64,000 nucleotides of DNA from Streptomyces sp. CBMA152 (GCF_014596475.1 NZ_MECJ01000009.1:276406-340405), one strand, 5' to 3'; counted from the first letter of the stretch, positions 22,901-29,755 are shown. The notes: generated by a model not told the origin, from the sequence alone. Made by a program: numbers and translations.

Positions 22901-24859
22901 GCCCGAGGTGATCAGCGGCTGCGGGACCTGGACGTTCAGGGCGTACCAGGTGGCACCGGAGTACAGACCGGCGTCGTAGGACTGCACGGTCCAGGAGTAG
23001 CTCTGGCCCCACTTGAGCTTGCCGGCCGGGACGGTGTAGTCGCCGGTGGCGAGCAGACCCGAGTCGACGAGCTTGGTGCCGGAGTTGTCGTAGACCTGGA
23101 ACTCGTACTTGGTGGTGGTGTCGGCCTGCGAGTTCGCGCCGCCGGACCACGCGGTGAGCTCGGGGGTGGTGGTGTACGCGGTGGCGTTGTTGTTCGGGTA
23201 CTGCTGGTAGACCTGCGGCGGCGTGGTGCCGGTGTAGGTGACCACGATGCGCGGGGTGAGCGTGCCGTCGTTGAACGAGCCGAACTGCTTCCAGTGCAGC
23301 GCGTCGTTGGTGGCCGCGTAGACCGCGAGGCCGTAGTCGGGGGTGGTGCCGTTCATCCAGCCCTGGATGGAGGAGGTGGTCAGCGGCACATCCACCCAGT
23401 CGCCGACACTGCGGTCGGCGGTGGTGTTGGCGCAGGCGTGCGGGACGGACGGGGTGACGTTGCCGATGGAGGCGCCGTAGGAGGGTCCCGGGTAGCCGGT
23501 GACACCGGTCGGCGTCCACGCCTGGGTGACCTGGGCGACGTCGAGGCGCTCGGCGGTGCAGGTGGAGGCCCAGGTGTCGAACAGCTTCAGGTCGGCGGCG
23601 GTCACCGTGACCTTGGAGCCGTCCCAGCCGCTGTACCAGTGGTTGACGTAGGCGGCCGCGGAGTGCGTACCGGAGTCGTACGAGCCGATCTTGACGGTCT
23701 GCTCGAAGGAGTGGTCGCCCGGGGCGCCGGACTCGGCGTAGGTGGTGGTCCAGCCGTCGGTGATGGTCGGGTCGACGGTGACCGGGAAGACGCGCGCCGC
23801 ATCGTGCAGCCAGGCGGAGTCCAGGGTGACCTTGAGGACCTGGTGGCCCGCGTCGCCGGCCAGCTGGTACTTCACTGCGTACGTCGTGGCCGGGTCGCCG
23901 GAGTGCGGGTCGACCTTGGAGTCGTAGGCGTAGGCCGCCGGGATCCGCTCGGTGACCTTCCCGTTCGCGTCCCGCAGGTCGATGGAGCCGTCCTTGGCCT
24001 GGACGGCGGTCAGGCCCTTGAGAGTGAGCGGGAAGGCCCAGGAGTTGGCGGCCCGCGCGGAGTGCAGGACGACGGCTTCCTTGACACCGGTGGCGGTCGG
24101 GGCCACCACCAGGTCGGTGCCGGGGAGGGTACCCGGATAGGTGACCTGGGAGCCGGAGACCTTGCCCGCGACCGGGGTCGCGCCCTGGAGCCCGTACGAC
24201 AGCGCGTGGTCGCCGTCGGTGCGGAAGGAGACGACGGCGGGGTCGGTGCTGCGGGGCGCGAAGTCGACACCGAGCGAGTTGGCGCTCTCGTGCAGGCGAC
24301 CGTCGCTGCCGGACTGGACCCGGGTGTCGATGGGCTGCCAATCGCCGTTCGCGTCACGGTAGTTGACCGGCATCTTGGCGATCTGGCGGGTGGTGGTGCC
24401 GTCCGCGTTGTCGAAGACACTGTCGGTGGCAGTGGACTTGGCGGCGTTGCGCCTGCTGGTCTTCGCGGAGAAGCTGCCGGCCGCCGCACTCGGCCCGGCC
24501 TTCGACGCCTTCGCGTACGGGTGGTACGCGTCCAGCTCGCCCTTGCCCTTGCCGGGCGCGTGCCCCGCGCCCTTACCGGCCCGGGTGGCGGCGGCGCTCG
24601 CCCGGTGGCTCAACCCGGCCGCGCTGCCGCCCCGCTGACGGGGTATGTGCCCCCACGTCGGGTCCTTCCACCAGGAGGCCAGGCCCGCCCAGGACAGGCG
24701 CGGCATGGACAGCGCGGGCAACGTGGCGCCGTCGGCGGCGGCCTGTTCCGTCGTCAGGAGCAGTGCCATGGCGACGAACGCCACCATCGCGGTGGCGCGC
24801 AGCCACCGTCGACGCAGAGCGATCCACCGAGGGTCACGGCGGAAGGGGCGAGCGCGCAC
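13946..24859 (-). CDS. Giant Rhs/YD-repeat polymorphic toxin with HINT pretoxin and C-terminal toxin domain
   Basis: About 3,637 residues. From the N-terminus: a signal/anchor (R-A-T-A-M-V-A-F-V-A-M-A-L-L-L); a DNRLRE-type and beta-rich region; three LamG-like lectin domains; then dozens of YD repeats (Y-x-Y-D-x-x-G). The Rhs core end (W-Y-N-P-A-T-G-T-F-L, G-D-N-P-L-A-G-T-D-P-S-G-H) is near 15,800-15,950. A Ser/Trp-rich spacer, a His/Arg/Val/Tyr-rich helical repeat, a hydrophobic segment and a HINT domain (Cys codon 14,924-14,926 to V-H-N-C near 14,312) follow. The last 122 residues are the toxin: H (14,265-14,267, in G-P-H-Y-T-L) precedes Cys (14,042-14,044, in N-N-C-L-T-F-C), suggesting a permuted papain/NlpC-P60-like enzyme. 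The likely role is contact-dependent antagonism. The start is uncertain: GTG 24,859 has GGAG upstream, while GTG 24,886 and TTG 24,940 are also in frame. Confidence 0.93.
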   Translation of the reverse strand: MRARPFRRDPRWIALRRRWLRATAMVAFVAMALLLTTEQAAADGATLPALSMPRLSWAGLASWWKDPTWGHIPRQRGGSAAGLSHRASAAATRAGKGAGHAPGKGKGELDAYHPYAKASKAGPSAAAGSFSAKTSRRNAAKSTATDSVFDNADGTTTRQIAKMPVNYRDANGDWQPIDTRVQSGSDGRLHESANSLGVDFAPRSTDPAVVSFRTDGDHALSYGLQGATPVAGKVSGSQVTYPGTLPGTDLVVAPTATGVKEAVVLHSARAANSWAFPLTLKGLTAVQAKDGSIDLRDANGKVTERIPAAYAYDSKVDPHSGDPATTYAVKYQLAGDAGHQVLKVTLDSAWLHDAARVFPVTVDPTITDGWTTTYAESGAPGDHSFEQTVKIGSYDSGTHSAAAYVNHWYSGWDGSKVTVTAADLKLFDTWASTCTAERLDVAQVTQAWTPTGVTGYPGPSYGASIGNVTPSVPHACANTTADRSVGDWVDVPLTTSSIQGWMNGTTPDYGLAVYAATNDALHWKQFGSFNDGTLTPRIVVTYTGTTPPQVYQQYPNNNATAYTTTPELTAWSGGANSQADTTTKYEFQVYDNSGTKLVDSGLLATGDYTVPAGKLKWGQSYSWTVQSYDAGLYSGATWYALNVQVPQPLITSGLSQNSSEHGFDAAIGNYTTEDTDATVSTVGPSLDVSRDYNSRDPRWSGAFGAGWSSIFDSRVTEQYNPTGAVTSAVVGYPDGSQVGYGKNGDGSFSPPAGRFATFKSVTGGYTLTDKNDTTYTFTQALGSGGYGLTSVTDANGRAITLSWTGGQVTKMTSATSGRSLNLTWSTPSGASAAHVATVLTDRADPAVDTSAQTWTYRYTGDQLTAVCAPLTTTECTTYTYTSGSQYQNASLDLGPHALWPMGEASGTTAKDAVLANQGTTNATYSNVTLGQVGPMAGGAGTAAGFNGTSSYATLPFDMGNNTDSGALSLWFKTSAGPGVLYSYASQPVTAGNSPGAYTPTVYVGTDGKLNAEFWNSAGIAPITTSGAVTDGKWHHVVLSAAGNTQSLYLDSAKVGSLSGTVSIQPGVAFGKNQQYNTLGAGFLGSNWPDEPHQSSTDKTGYATYFNGSIADAAWYDRPLVAADVNALYNYGTHAAGLLSSVTRPSGKTYAAMTYDPATTTLTQLTDENGGLWKLGAPTVTGSSQTYRGAVLGGAPATYFRLGEAAGATTALDETRGGTGTYNAVTLGAAGPFSDQKAATFDGTSSYVKVPDVQSGDTSASAELWFNTTHGTAILMNAQNGPIGGTVTSTVPQLWIGSDNKLYGGFYTSSGSVQMGTATTVTDGKWHHVLLSASPTSQTLYLDGVQAATKTGTASLNSGSRTTDYLGAGTTGPGWTGLTNGTVAYFNGTLAEAATYRTALTAQDAAAHFQAGLNATGLLPVSTVKVTSPANAVSTYTYDVDHNMRKLSETDGLGNTHSFGYDTGGFEHTVTDPNGATTVTGHDVRGNVVSLTTCQNQAANVCSTEHFTYFPDDTTAQLTTADPRNDIVLTQRDGRSASASDATYLTSYTYDTSGNETAVTGPPVAGFPGGRTSTTVFSDGTATYPAADSGNVPAGLPVKTVSPGGAVHTIAYLHNGDIASTTDAGGLVTTYSYDGLGRITSKKVVSDTYPAGLITSYTYDKAGQIVEEDDPQLVDRVTGATHAAATSTVFDIDGNITSQTVRDTSGGDSSRTETQTYDAYDHVATKTDANANAGGSNGGTVTYTYDTSGNKIQEVSKSGNTTTYTYDDNGHLLTQVLTYTGDPVNPQSATQLTESSRAYDPAGRLASVTDSMGNTTAYTYTDNGLAASATKKSADGSSSTLLQSTIYDAAGNRLSQTTDNGQTVTNYTVDAASRTTSTAVDPAGVNRVTSLSYTPDDKVATRNEHDSSGWDRTTSSTYDAAGNPLSETLYGDASGHPSGWWKLDQSAGTNVTDTSGSGYTANATGVTWGNNAATFAATSGQQVATNGPVLDTSSSYTVSAWVNMASLPTHNATIVAQNGTNASSFYLQYNYAHTGAPLWSMEQTDGDTAAPSFPSAYATAVPTSGSWTHLVGVYNVATGTSQIYVNGALSGTGTNTTPWNATGPLTIGAGKYQGTAVDLLPGSVSNVQVYPRALSGSDVTALYGNGRTGGTVGSSSQRTTSYTYDKRGLPTSMTDANGNTTSYSYDEAGHLAVTTAPAVQVETAGAAPVTQRPVTTSGFNTFGEAVEEQGPNGDVTTTVYDANGNKVSETQPPYTPAGSSTPLTATSTWTYDSDGNQLTSTTPGGQTTAYLYDQLGDVAQITEPDGTTLHSTYDTNGEKLSSTGGTGATTQATYDYLGRQLTATTLERYPNTRTLTTTNSYAVTTGNPYGANLASTTTPGGVTTSYGYDRAGEVTSVTDGAGNTTGYTYDFMGNRQKTTQPDNTWSETGYDAAGQPVSSKQYDASNTLLKQTSRVYDGVGNMVASTDANGNTSHFTYDAAGTITQETQPVTATTSITTSFGYDAAGHRTRFTDGRNNSWLYTYTPWGQQETVQQPATAQYTSAADSTTTNAYDANGQLVSTTQPGGVSTAMTYDKVGNLLTASGQGADAATATRTFTYDRNGQVLTADTAEAGTAGAKDHQAATHESFSYDDRGDLLSAGGSAGASSFTYNGDSSPLTRTDAAGTTSYGYDTAGRLSTLNDAASGSALSYTYGKLNELSTIKYGNSGQLRTFTYNTAHDLTGDTLMQGATTLASIAYGYDNNGNVTSKNTTGVTGASSNTYTYDQADRLTSWNNGSTTTAYGYDGSGNRTQVGSNVYTYDARDQLTSDGVHSYAYSARGTMMSDTSSANGQVTYSADAFGNQITAGAHSYTLDAAGRNIADAVTANQSSRTFQYSGAGNTIASDGEFTYSYDPTGSLTGINGGTSPGSGVLALTDSHNDVIGTFASGANALTGSATYDPMGNVTAGLGLTGHLGFQSGWTEADTGKVGTASRWYNPATGTFLNKDSVNLNPVPNEAAANPFAYVGDNPLAGTDPSGHWGFGSLWHKASSAVSSGWNSFSSSVSSGWESATSSFSSGWNSFSSWASDSYYHYVAPVVHTVVHAARHVARRVVHRVRDYYRATVRYTRRVYHYAARHVRRYYRAAVHAVHSAYHAVKHVAKRVVHVVKKAAHAVAHATRTAYRATVKAGKTAATFVKHHAAAITSFVVSTAVFMGCEAVTAGVGTIGCAAAAGAAGSLVEQGFKCAEHGGSSCSVGAFAGSAVTGAVSGAVGGALGSLGGKLLSKFAPKAMEAVGGLFGKGAGEAEETAAKDATESASSRAQSNDARSSSEGGGCRTGVPHSFTGGTRVLMADGTAKAIDQIKVGDTVANAVPGAAGTQAHTVTAVIVTKTDHDFVDVTVKSGAKSAVASAKDLARKAARKTALGLAASAALFAVAAPAHAADQQAAKPAATSAAAEVTAQGDHLTTTFHHPFYDATQSAFVEAKDLHKGDVLQTPTGTAEVTGVRLFHANTTTYDLTVDDLHTYYVLAGTTSVLVHNCGTGTIHKYDLEDGPHYTLEIKTANGESYNTHAMDPGGTLKPMPHTSSFVGAHRGSVDVDLPNPEAAIAYAKKAYRGSAGQGPYDALTNNCLTFCSRVIQAGGGEALPEGRAIVPWLRRNFG
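14591..14698 (-). other. Signal-peptide-like hydrophobic insert inside the HINT domain
   Basis: Within the HINT domain, between the first block (G-T-R-V-L-M-A-D-G-T) and the second (H-H-P-F-Y-D), the protein contains K-x-x-A-R-K-A-A-R-K, then a hydrophobic run A-L-G-L-A-A-S-A-A-L-F-A-V-A, then A-P-A-H-A-A-D. This is a textbook n-h-c signal-peptide layout in an internal position. See the findings. Confidence 0.75.
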
Positions 24860-25232
24860 GGCACGGACTCCAAACAAGATCGACACACAAAACGCGCTGA
24901 TCCTGCCTGTTCCGGTTACGTCGTGAAAAGCCCTCCACAAACGATCTTGACCAGGGGTTTAGCGTACGGAGGGAGTACTGCGCGACTCACGCCCTTCATT
25001 CCGTTTTGCTCCTGTCACATTCTTTGCCAACACCAGTCCTGGTCTATGCCTATGAGGGCTCGGGACCGACTGGACGTCAACGCCGCACAAGACCCGGGCA
25101 AAGAGCTGCACACGTCGAACCGGGCCCGGGTCACGGCCGCCTGACGACGGGACACCTTCCGGGCCCGGGCATCGGGACACGTACGGGACACGTACTGACG
25201 CCGCGTCAACCGCCTCGGCCGGTCCGCGGCCC
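24860..25232. other. Upstream region of the Rhs gene, no gene seen
   Basis: About 370 bases with no supported gene. The part next to the Rhs start (24,870-25,060) is less GC-rich than its surroundings and probably holds the promoter. Two nearby CGGGCCCGGG-type palindromic words (about 25,120 and 25,160) and an 11-bp tandem repeat (25,174-25,195) lie toward the neighbouring gene. Confidence 0.5.
25174..25195. repeat. Two tandem copies of GGGACACGTAC
   Basis: Two perfect head-to-tail 11-bp copies (25,174-25,184 and 25,185-25,195). Each contains the palindrome GTAC and an ACACGT word. They lie just beyond the 3' end of the gene ending at 25,233. Confidence 0.6.
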
Positions 25233-25823
25233 CTACCCCTGGAGCGCGCTCTCGACCGCCGACGCGACCTTGCTCCGGACGTCACCGTCGCCGGTGGACG
25301 CGAGTGCCTGCACATTCGCGCCGACCGACTTCTTGCCACCAGCGCCCTCGACGACCAGAAACCGCGTCTTGGGGAACTTCGGCCCGTCGAGGGCGACCGC
25401 CCCCTCCGGCGCCGCACCCACCGTCAGCACCACCGTGCACTTGCGACCCGCCAGAGACGCCAGATACGGGGCGGCGTTCCCCGCGCTCTGCTCCCCCGCC
25501 ACCGCGAGATAGCTCACCTTGGCATGCGTCTTCGCCGACGCGTCCTGCATCCCGGCCCACACCGGGCCCACCGACGCATCCGCGAGCCCGTGCTCGGGAG
25601 TGAGCAGACACACCTGCTCCTCGGTGTACGCCCGCGCCCGGGTGGGCGGAATGCTCCTGCCCCCGCCCGAACCGCCCGTCGTCGCCACGACGACTCCCAC
25701 CACGGCCACCGCGGCCACCGCCGCACCACCGCCCAGCACCCAGCGCCGGTGCGCACCGATCCACGCCTTCACGGCCGTCCTCCCAAAAACCCGGCGGACC
25801 ACCTCGTACGCCGGTCCGCTCAT
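25233..25823 (-). CDS. Membrane-anchored protein resembling a truncated BMP/PnrA-type binding protein
   Basis: A 196-residue protein. After a short cytosolic stretch (V-V-R-R-V-F-G-R-T-A-V-K-A-W-I) one membrane segment follows (WVLGGGAAVAAVAVVGVVVA). The outside domain begins T-E-E-Q-V-C-L-L-T-P-E-H-G-L-A-D and continues with P-V-W-A-G-M-Q-D-A-S and C-T-V-V-L-T-V-G. This order resembles the first lobe of BMP/PnrA-type substrate-binding proteins, but at about 140 residues it is less than half the usual size and has no lipobox. ATG 25,823 has no clear ribosome site. It may have evolved a non-transport role. It lies upstream of the Rhs gene on the same strand. Confidence 0.65.
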   Translation of the reverse strand: MSGPAYEVVRRVFGRTAVKAWIGAHRRWVLGGGAAVAAVAVVGVVVATTGGSGGGRSIPPTRARAYTEEQVCLLTPEHGLADASVGPVWAGMQDASAKTHAKVSYLAVAGEQSAGNAAPYLASLAGRKCTVVLTVGAAPEGAVALDGPKFPKTRFLVVEGAGGKKSVGANVQALASTGDGDVRSKVASAVESALQG

Positions 25824-26087
25824 CGAGCGCGCAGCATACGCGCACACCGACAAGGCCCTGGGAGGCGGTGACAGCAACCCGGCGGGGTCGTGCTCTGGCG
25901 GTGCACAGCCGAGGAGATCCGATTGGACGCACACCGTCACGCCCCGCTCCAGCGCGGGTCGGTAAGAGCGCCTGTCGGCCGGGGGGGGGCGCGTTCGCGC
26001 TGTATACGGCTGGAGGCTGCGTTCCTACCGTGCTCTTGGAGTGGGTGGGGTTCTTCGGCGTACGTGGGAGAGAGTGCGGTGGTGGGG

Positions 26088-26882
26088 ATGGCGCGGGTGT
26101 CGCGGGATACGGTTCCTGGGCAGGAGGCTGGGGTCAGGGCCCGGTTCGAGCTCTTCCCGTCGGTGCATGTGGCCGGTGGCCGGGTGGTGCACCTGGTCGG
26201 AGACGGTCAGGTACCAGAGCCCGACCGCAGTGATCCGGTCGCGGCCGCAGTGGCCTTCCAGAACCAGGGGGCCACGTGGCTGCACCTGGTGATGGCTGAA
26301 GAGGAAGACGGGGGCTTCGACCTCGATCTGGCCCGGCGCGTCATCAAGGCCGTCAGCATCGACGTCCAACTCATGTGCCGGGCAGGTGTCAACGACGAGA
26401 CGGCACTTGAACAGGCCCTCGCCAGCGGCTGCGCTCGCCTCAACCTCGGCCGCAGCGCCCTGACCGACCTGAACTGGTGCGCTGAGGCGATCGCCCGGCA
26501 CGGCGAACGGATCGGCGTCAGCCTGCCCGTCCACCTGACCGACCGTGGCCCACGCCTGGCCGGACCAGGCCGGGGCACGGACGCCGGAGACCTGTGGAAA
26601 ACACTCGCCGCGCTCGATGACGCCGGCTGTTCCCGCTACGTCGTCACGGACGTGAGCCGGGAAGGAAAACTCTCCAGCCCCAACATGCGCCTCTTCCGCG
26701 AGGTATGCGACCGAACCACCGCTGCCGTACTGGCCGCGGGTGGTATCGCCACCCTGGACGACCTGCGCGCGGTCGCCGCACTGGCCCCGCACGGCGTCGA
26801 CGGGGCCCTCATCGGCCGCGCCCTGTACTCCGGCGCCTTCACCCTCTCCCAGGCACTGGCCTGCGTGGCGACCAGCACCTAG
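26088..26882 (+). CDS. Divergent HisA/PriA-like TIM-barrel protein with altered active site
   Basis: A 264-residue protein with the outline of HisA/PriA phosphoribosyl isomerase: F-E-L-F-P-S-V-H-V-A-G-G near residue 21, W-L-H-L-V near 64, Y-V-V-T-D-V-S-R-E-G near 184, A-A-G-G-I-A near 216, and G-A-L-I-G-R-A-L-Y at the end. The first catalytic Asp of the family (P-A-V-D-V) is His27 here, the G-G-G-I-R phosphate motif is replaced by M-C-R-A-G-V, and D-L-D after the second strand is M-A-E. The second catalytic Asp (D188) is kept. It is therefore unlikely to be a normal HisA. The gene is outside a his operon and probably has a different function. Confidence 0.8.
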   Translation: MARVSRDTVPGQEAGVRARFELFPSVHVAGGRVVHLVGDGQVPEPDRSDPVAAAVAFQNQGATWLHLVMAEEEDGGFDLDLARRVIKAVSIDVQLMCRAGVNDETALEQALASGCARLNLGRSALTDLNWCAEAIARHGERIGVSLPVHLTDRGPRLAGPGRGTDAGDLWKTLAALDDAGCSRYVVTDVSREGKLSSPNMRLFREVCDRTTAAVLAAGGIATLDDLRAVAALAPHGVDGALIGRALYSGAFTLSQALACVATST

Positions 26883-27498
26883 CAGAATCGGCGCCGGGCC
26901 CCAGTGACGCCGACTCCCGAGCCGCTCCCGCCCACCCTCGACCGGCCAGCCACAACGTCATACCCGGTTATCACTCGCGGACCGAATTCTTCGATCGAGC
27001 TATGCCGAACAGCCTTACGGGCCCTGCTCGTTGGCGGGTAGGTCGCCGCCGCCTGACGAGTGGTCTCATTTACTGAATCTATACCTGGCGGCATTTCGTC
27101 CCACCGCTCCCCACACCGCAACCTCGTCCGCGCGCTGCGCCAGGAGAACGCCGCCTCCCGCGACACGGCGCAGGGCTTGTTTTCCCCAGTAGTGGCTGGT
27201 GGGCAGGGTACCCACCACCCTCAACGGAGCAGTCAGTATCCACATCGTCAGGGTTTTCCAGCCACAGCTGTTCCGCACGATGGATGGCTGCACAGAGGGT
27301 GGGTTGGGGCGTGCACTTTGAACTCTCTTGACGTCGGGGCGATTTGACCGGCTTCACAAGTGGATCGCGCCCGGGCCGGTCATGGCCGCGCAGCTAATTT
27401 CACGTCAAAGATCCTTTAGGAGTGGGCTGAGCGTTCGGGATCTTCGTAGTCTCACAGGGCGCGACAGGATCTCCACAGGTCAACCACAGAAAGCTGAC
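26883..27498. other. Gene-free region upstream of the lectin/pore-former gene
   Basis: About 615 bases with no gene I can support. The base composition is less GC-biased than in the genes around it, and short open frames here have no ribosome site or family pattern. An imperfect palindrome centred on GGGTACCC lies at 27,198-27,219. The last 150 bases include TTGAC words (27,329 and about 27,344) that could be -35 elements, so a long 5' regulatory region is likely. Confidence 0.5.
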
Positions 27499-29103
27499 AT
27501 GCACAGACATCTCAGGGGCCTCAGCCGCCTCATAGGGGCCCCTTTCCTCGCCCTGCTCCTCCTCACCACCGGCGTCGTCGCCACCCCCTCGGCGGCGCAC
27601 GCGGCCGACAGCGACGCATGGACGTTCGCCGCGGCCAACGGACGCCGCCTCGACGCCCAGAACGGCAACAGCGGCGACGGTGTGTTCATCGTCGCCAACA
27701 ACACTCCCGGCTACCACCAGGACTGGCGCCTGATCCCGCTCGGCAACGGCGAGTTCCAGGTCGCGAACAACTTCACCGGCAAGTGCCTGTCCGAATCCTT
27801 CCCCTTGACCCAGCAGTCGTGCGGCAAGAGCGGCCAGGAATGGCACTTCCGCCCGGTCACCGGCAAGACGAACACGTTCATGCTGGTCCGCAGCGGCAAC
27901 GACCGCTGCCTCGACATCGTCCAGAACGCCCAGCGCTCAGACGCCTGGACCCAGGTATACGGCTGCAACGGAACCTCCGCGCAGCAGTGGATCGTCCCGG
28001 CGGCCAAGACACCCGAGGCGATGAAGCTCGCGGTCGAGTACTACTCGCGCCTGTGCTCCACCAACACCTCCACCTGCTCCTGGAAGCAGACGTCGGAGGG
28101 CCGGCCGGAGGCCCTGCCCCGCGAGAAGGCGTCCTCGGTCTGGTACAACGACACCTCCGACAAGGTGACCCAGGTCTTCACGACGATCTACCACAGCGGC
28201 TGGGCGCAGAGCCTGTCCGCCGGGTTCTCGACCTCGCTGGGTGTCTCCACCCCGGTGCAGGCGATGATCTCCCAGCAGCTCACGGCGACCACGGTCTACA
28301 CCTCCGACGAGTCCACCATCAACGGCGTGGCCGTCACGGTGGCGCCCAAGCAGTACGGCTGGGTCGACTTCGCGGCCGTCGGCAAGAAGGTCACCGGCAC
28401 CTGGACGTTCGACAAGGGCCGCTTCCCCTGGACGGCGGACGCCACCGTCACGGTCCCGGTCGTCGACTCCCCGGTCGGCTCGACGATGTACATCGCACAC
28501 ACCGGCACGACCCCGCCGGGCGTCACCCCGCCCTCGGGCGAACCCACCACCGGGGACACCACGGCAGAGACGTTCGCCACCACGGCCACCAAGACCTATG
28601 AGCCTCCGGCCGACACCCACCTCGCGGTCCACGACAACGGTGTGAGGTTCGTCGACGACCAGGGAACGACGCTGGGCACGGTCCTGCCCGGCGAGTTCAC
28701 CGACACCGAGGGCAAGGCGCACACGGTCCGGCTGTCGGTCAGCGGCAACACGGTGACCCAGACCATCGCCAACGCTCCCGGAGCCACGGTCAAGGGCACC
28801 ATGGCCCCGCCGGTCTTCTCCCTGGGCGGCGCCCAGCAGGCGGCGTCCACGGCTACGGTGCCGAAGACAGCCCTCGCGTCTCCCCTGACATCGGTCGCCC
28901 TGCGGCAAGCTTCTGACGGTGAGTCAGATAAGCACAAGACGTGGCGAGAATGCATGAAGGGCAAAATGTCCGATGGAATGATCTACGGAGGTATCGGCGG
29001 AGCGGCAGGCGGCCTGCCCGGAATGGCGACCGGATTCACGCTCGGGGTCATCGCCGGTTACTTCGCGGGACGCTCCTCCTGTGGTCCGGAACCCAAAGGC
29101 TGA
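27499..29103 (+). CDS. Secreted ricin-B lectin protein with aerolysin-like domain and glycine-zipper tail
   Basis: A 534-residue exported protein. The signal peptide ends at A-H-A-A-D (about residue 36). Residues 37-170 form a ricin-type beta-trefoil with recurring W (Q-D-W-R-L-I-P, Q-E-W-H-F-R, Q-Q-W-I-V) and C-L-S/C-L-D-I motifs. Residues about 175-340 are Ser/Thr/Val-rich alternating strands (DKVTQVFTTIYHSGWAQSLS, then L-G-V-S-T-P) typical of aerolysin/ETX-MTX2-like beta-pore formers. The region about 340-480 is a beta-rich, Thr-rich linker. The last 40 residues form a glycine zipper (M-I-Y-G-G-I-G-G-A-A-G-G, then G-V-I-A-G-Y-F-A-G-R) with two cysteines. Pore formation is inferred; lectin and tail are clear. 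The ATG has only a weak upstream GAAAG. Confidence 0.85.
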   Translation: MHRHLRGLSRLIGAPFLALLLLTTGVVATPSAAHAADSDAWTFAAANGRRLDAQNGNSGDGVFIVANNTPGYHQDWRLIPLGNGEFQVANNFTGKCLSESFPLTQQSCGKSGQEWHFRPVTGKTNTFMLVRSGNDRCLDIVQNAQRSDAWTQVYGCNGTSAQQWIVPAAKTPEAMKLAVEYYSRLCSTNTSTCSWKQTSEGRPEALPREKASSVWYNDTSDKVTQVFTTIYHSGWAQSLSAGFSTSLGVSTPVQAMISQQLTATTVYTSDESTINGVAVTVAPKQYGWVDFAAVGKKVTGTWTFDKGRFPWTADATVTVPVVDSPVGSTMYIAHTGTTPPGVTPPSGEPTTGDTTAETFATTATKTYEPPADTHLAVHDNGVRFVDDQGTTLGTVLPGEFTDTEGKAHTVRLSVSGNTVTQTIANAPGATVKGTMAPPVFSLGGAQQAASTATVPKTALASPLTSVALRQASDGESDKHKTWRECMKGKMSDGMIYGGIGGAAGGLPGMATGFTLGVIAGYFAGRSSCGPEPKG

Positions 29104-29155
29104 CGATGTCCCGCACGCCGCCGTGCCAACGGTCCTGACACGGTTATGACGGGCA

Positions 29156-29189
29156 GCTCCGCTCTCCAGCACAAGCAGGAGGGCGGAGC
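29156..29189 (+). terminator. Hairpin after the lectin/pore-former gene
   Basis: Arms GCTCCGCTCTCC (29,156-29,167) and GGAGGGCGGAGC (29,178-29,189) pair at 11 of 12 positions around a ten-base loop. It lies about 50 bases past the stop. Confidence 0.6.
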
Positions 29190-29323
29190 TCTTCGCGTTC
29201 CCGACAGGCACCTTGACGGCCTCCCCGCCGCGAGCCTGCAGCCTGTCCAGGGCCCTCACCAGGGGCCGATAGGAATCGGAGGCGATCACGAGCGAGGGGA
29301 GCCGCCTGCGACGCCGCCGTGGA

Positions 29324-29755
29324 TCAGGAGAACCAGCCCGTGTTGGTCGAGCCGACGGGGCTGCCCGATTCGGTGGCCTTCGAGTATCCGTCCCAGTTCG
29401 AGAACCCCGAGGGGCAGTATCCGTCGATGTGGTAATTCCAGACGCGCTGACCGTTCTGCTCGTCGTTGAAGTCGACGGGGCCCCTGCCGCCGCACCCGTC
29501 CAGCTCTACGTAGATGCGCTCGTCGGTGCTCGCACTCTGGCTGTTGACGTAGTAGCTCAGTGTGGCCTGCGGCCAGGAGCCCTGGTGGATGGTCAGGCAG
29601 ATGTTGACGTACGCATTGTGCGTCGTGGTGTAGTGGCCGCATTGGGTGCCGTCCGCGTGGGCGGTGCCGCCGAGGCCGATGACGCTGCCGCCGGCGAGGG
29701 CGAGGCTGGCGGTGCTGAGGGCGAGGGCGCGTCGGGTCCTGGGGAGCTTGATCAC
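29324..29755 (-). CDS. Secreted protein of unknown function
   Basis: A 143-residue exported protein starting at GTG 29,755 with AGGAG seven bases upstream. The signal peptide has an R-T-R-R start, a hydrophobic A-L-A-L-S-T-A-S-L-A-L-A-G-G core, and cleavage near H-A-D. The mature part has four cysteines (Q-C-G-H, N-I-C-L, D-G-C-G-G, G-Y-C-P) and an immunoglobulin-like beta pattern (A-Y-V-N-I-C-L-T-I, TLSYYVNSQSASTDERIYVE). I recognise no family. It is convergent with the lectin/pore-former gene, so co-expression is not implied. Confidence 0.75.
   Translation of the reverse strand: MIKLPRTRRALALSTASLALAGGSVIGLGGTAHADGTQCGHYTTTHNAYVNICLTIHQGSWPQATLSYYVNSQSASTDERIYVELDGCGGRGPVDFNDEQNGQRVWNYHIDGYCPSGFSNWDGYSKATESGSPVGSTNTGWFS

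Noticed and set aside
13946..24859. Type VI secretion-linked Rhs effector
   Set aside because: No VgrG or PAAR domains or T6SS genes are visible and the protein carries its own signal/anchor. It fits the Gram-positive exported Rhs type.
16319..25144. Very long plus-strand open frames opposite the Rhs gene
   Set aside because: They are Val/Arg/Gly-rich antisense frames produced by the codon bias of the Rhs gene, with no ribosome sites or family motifs.
28924..29289. Minus-strand frame overlapping the terminator region of the lectin gene
   Set aside because: The first 45 residues look somewhat protein-like but it has no ribosome site and overlaps a hairpin and the 3' end of a real gene.
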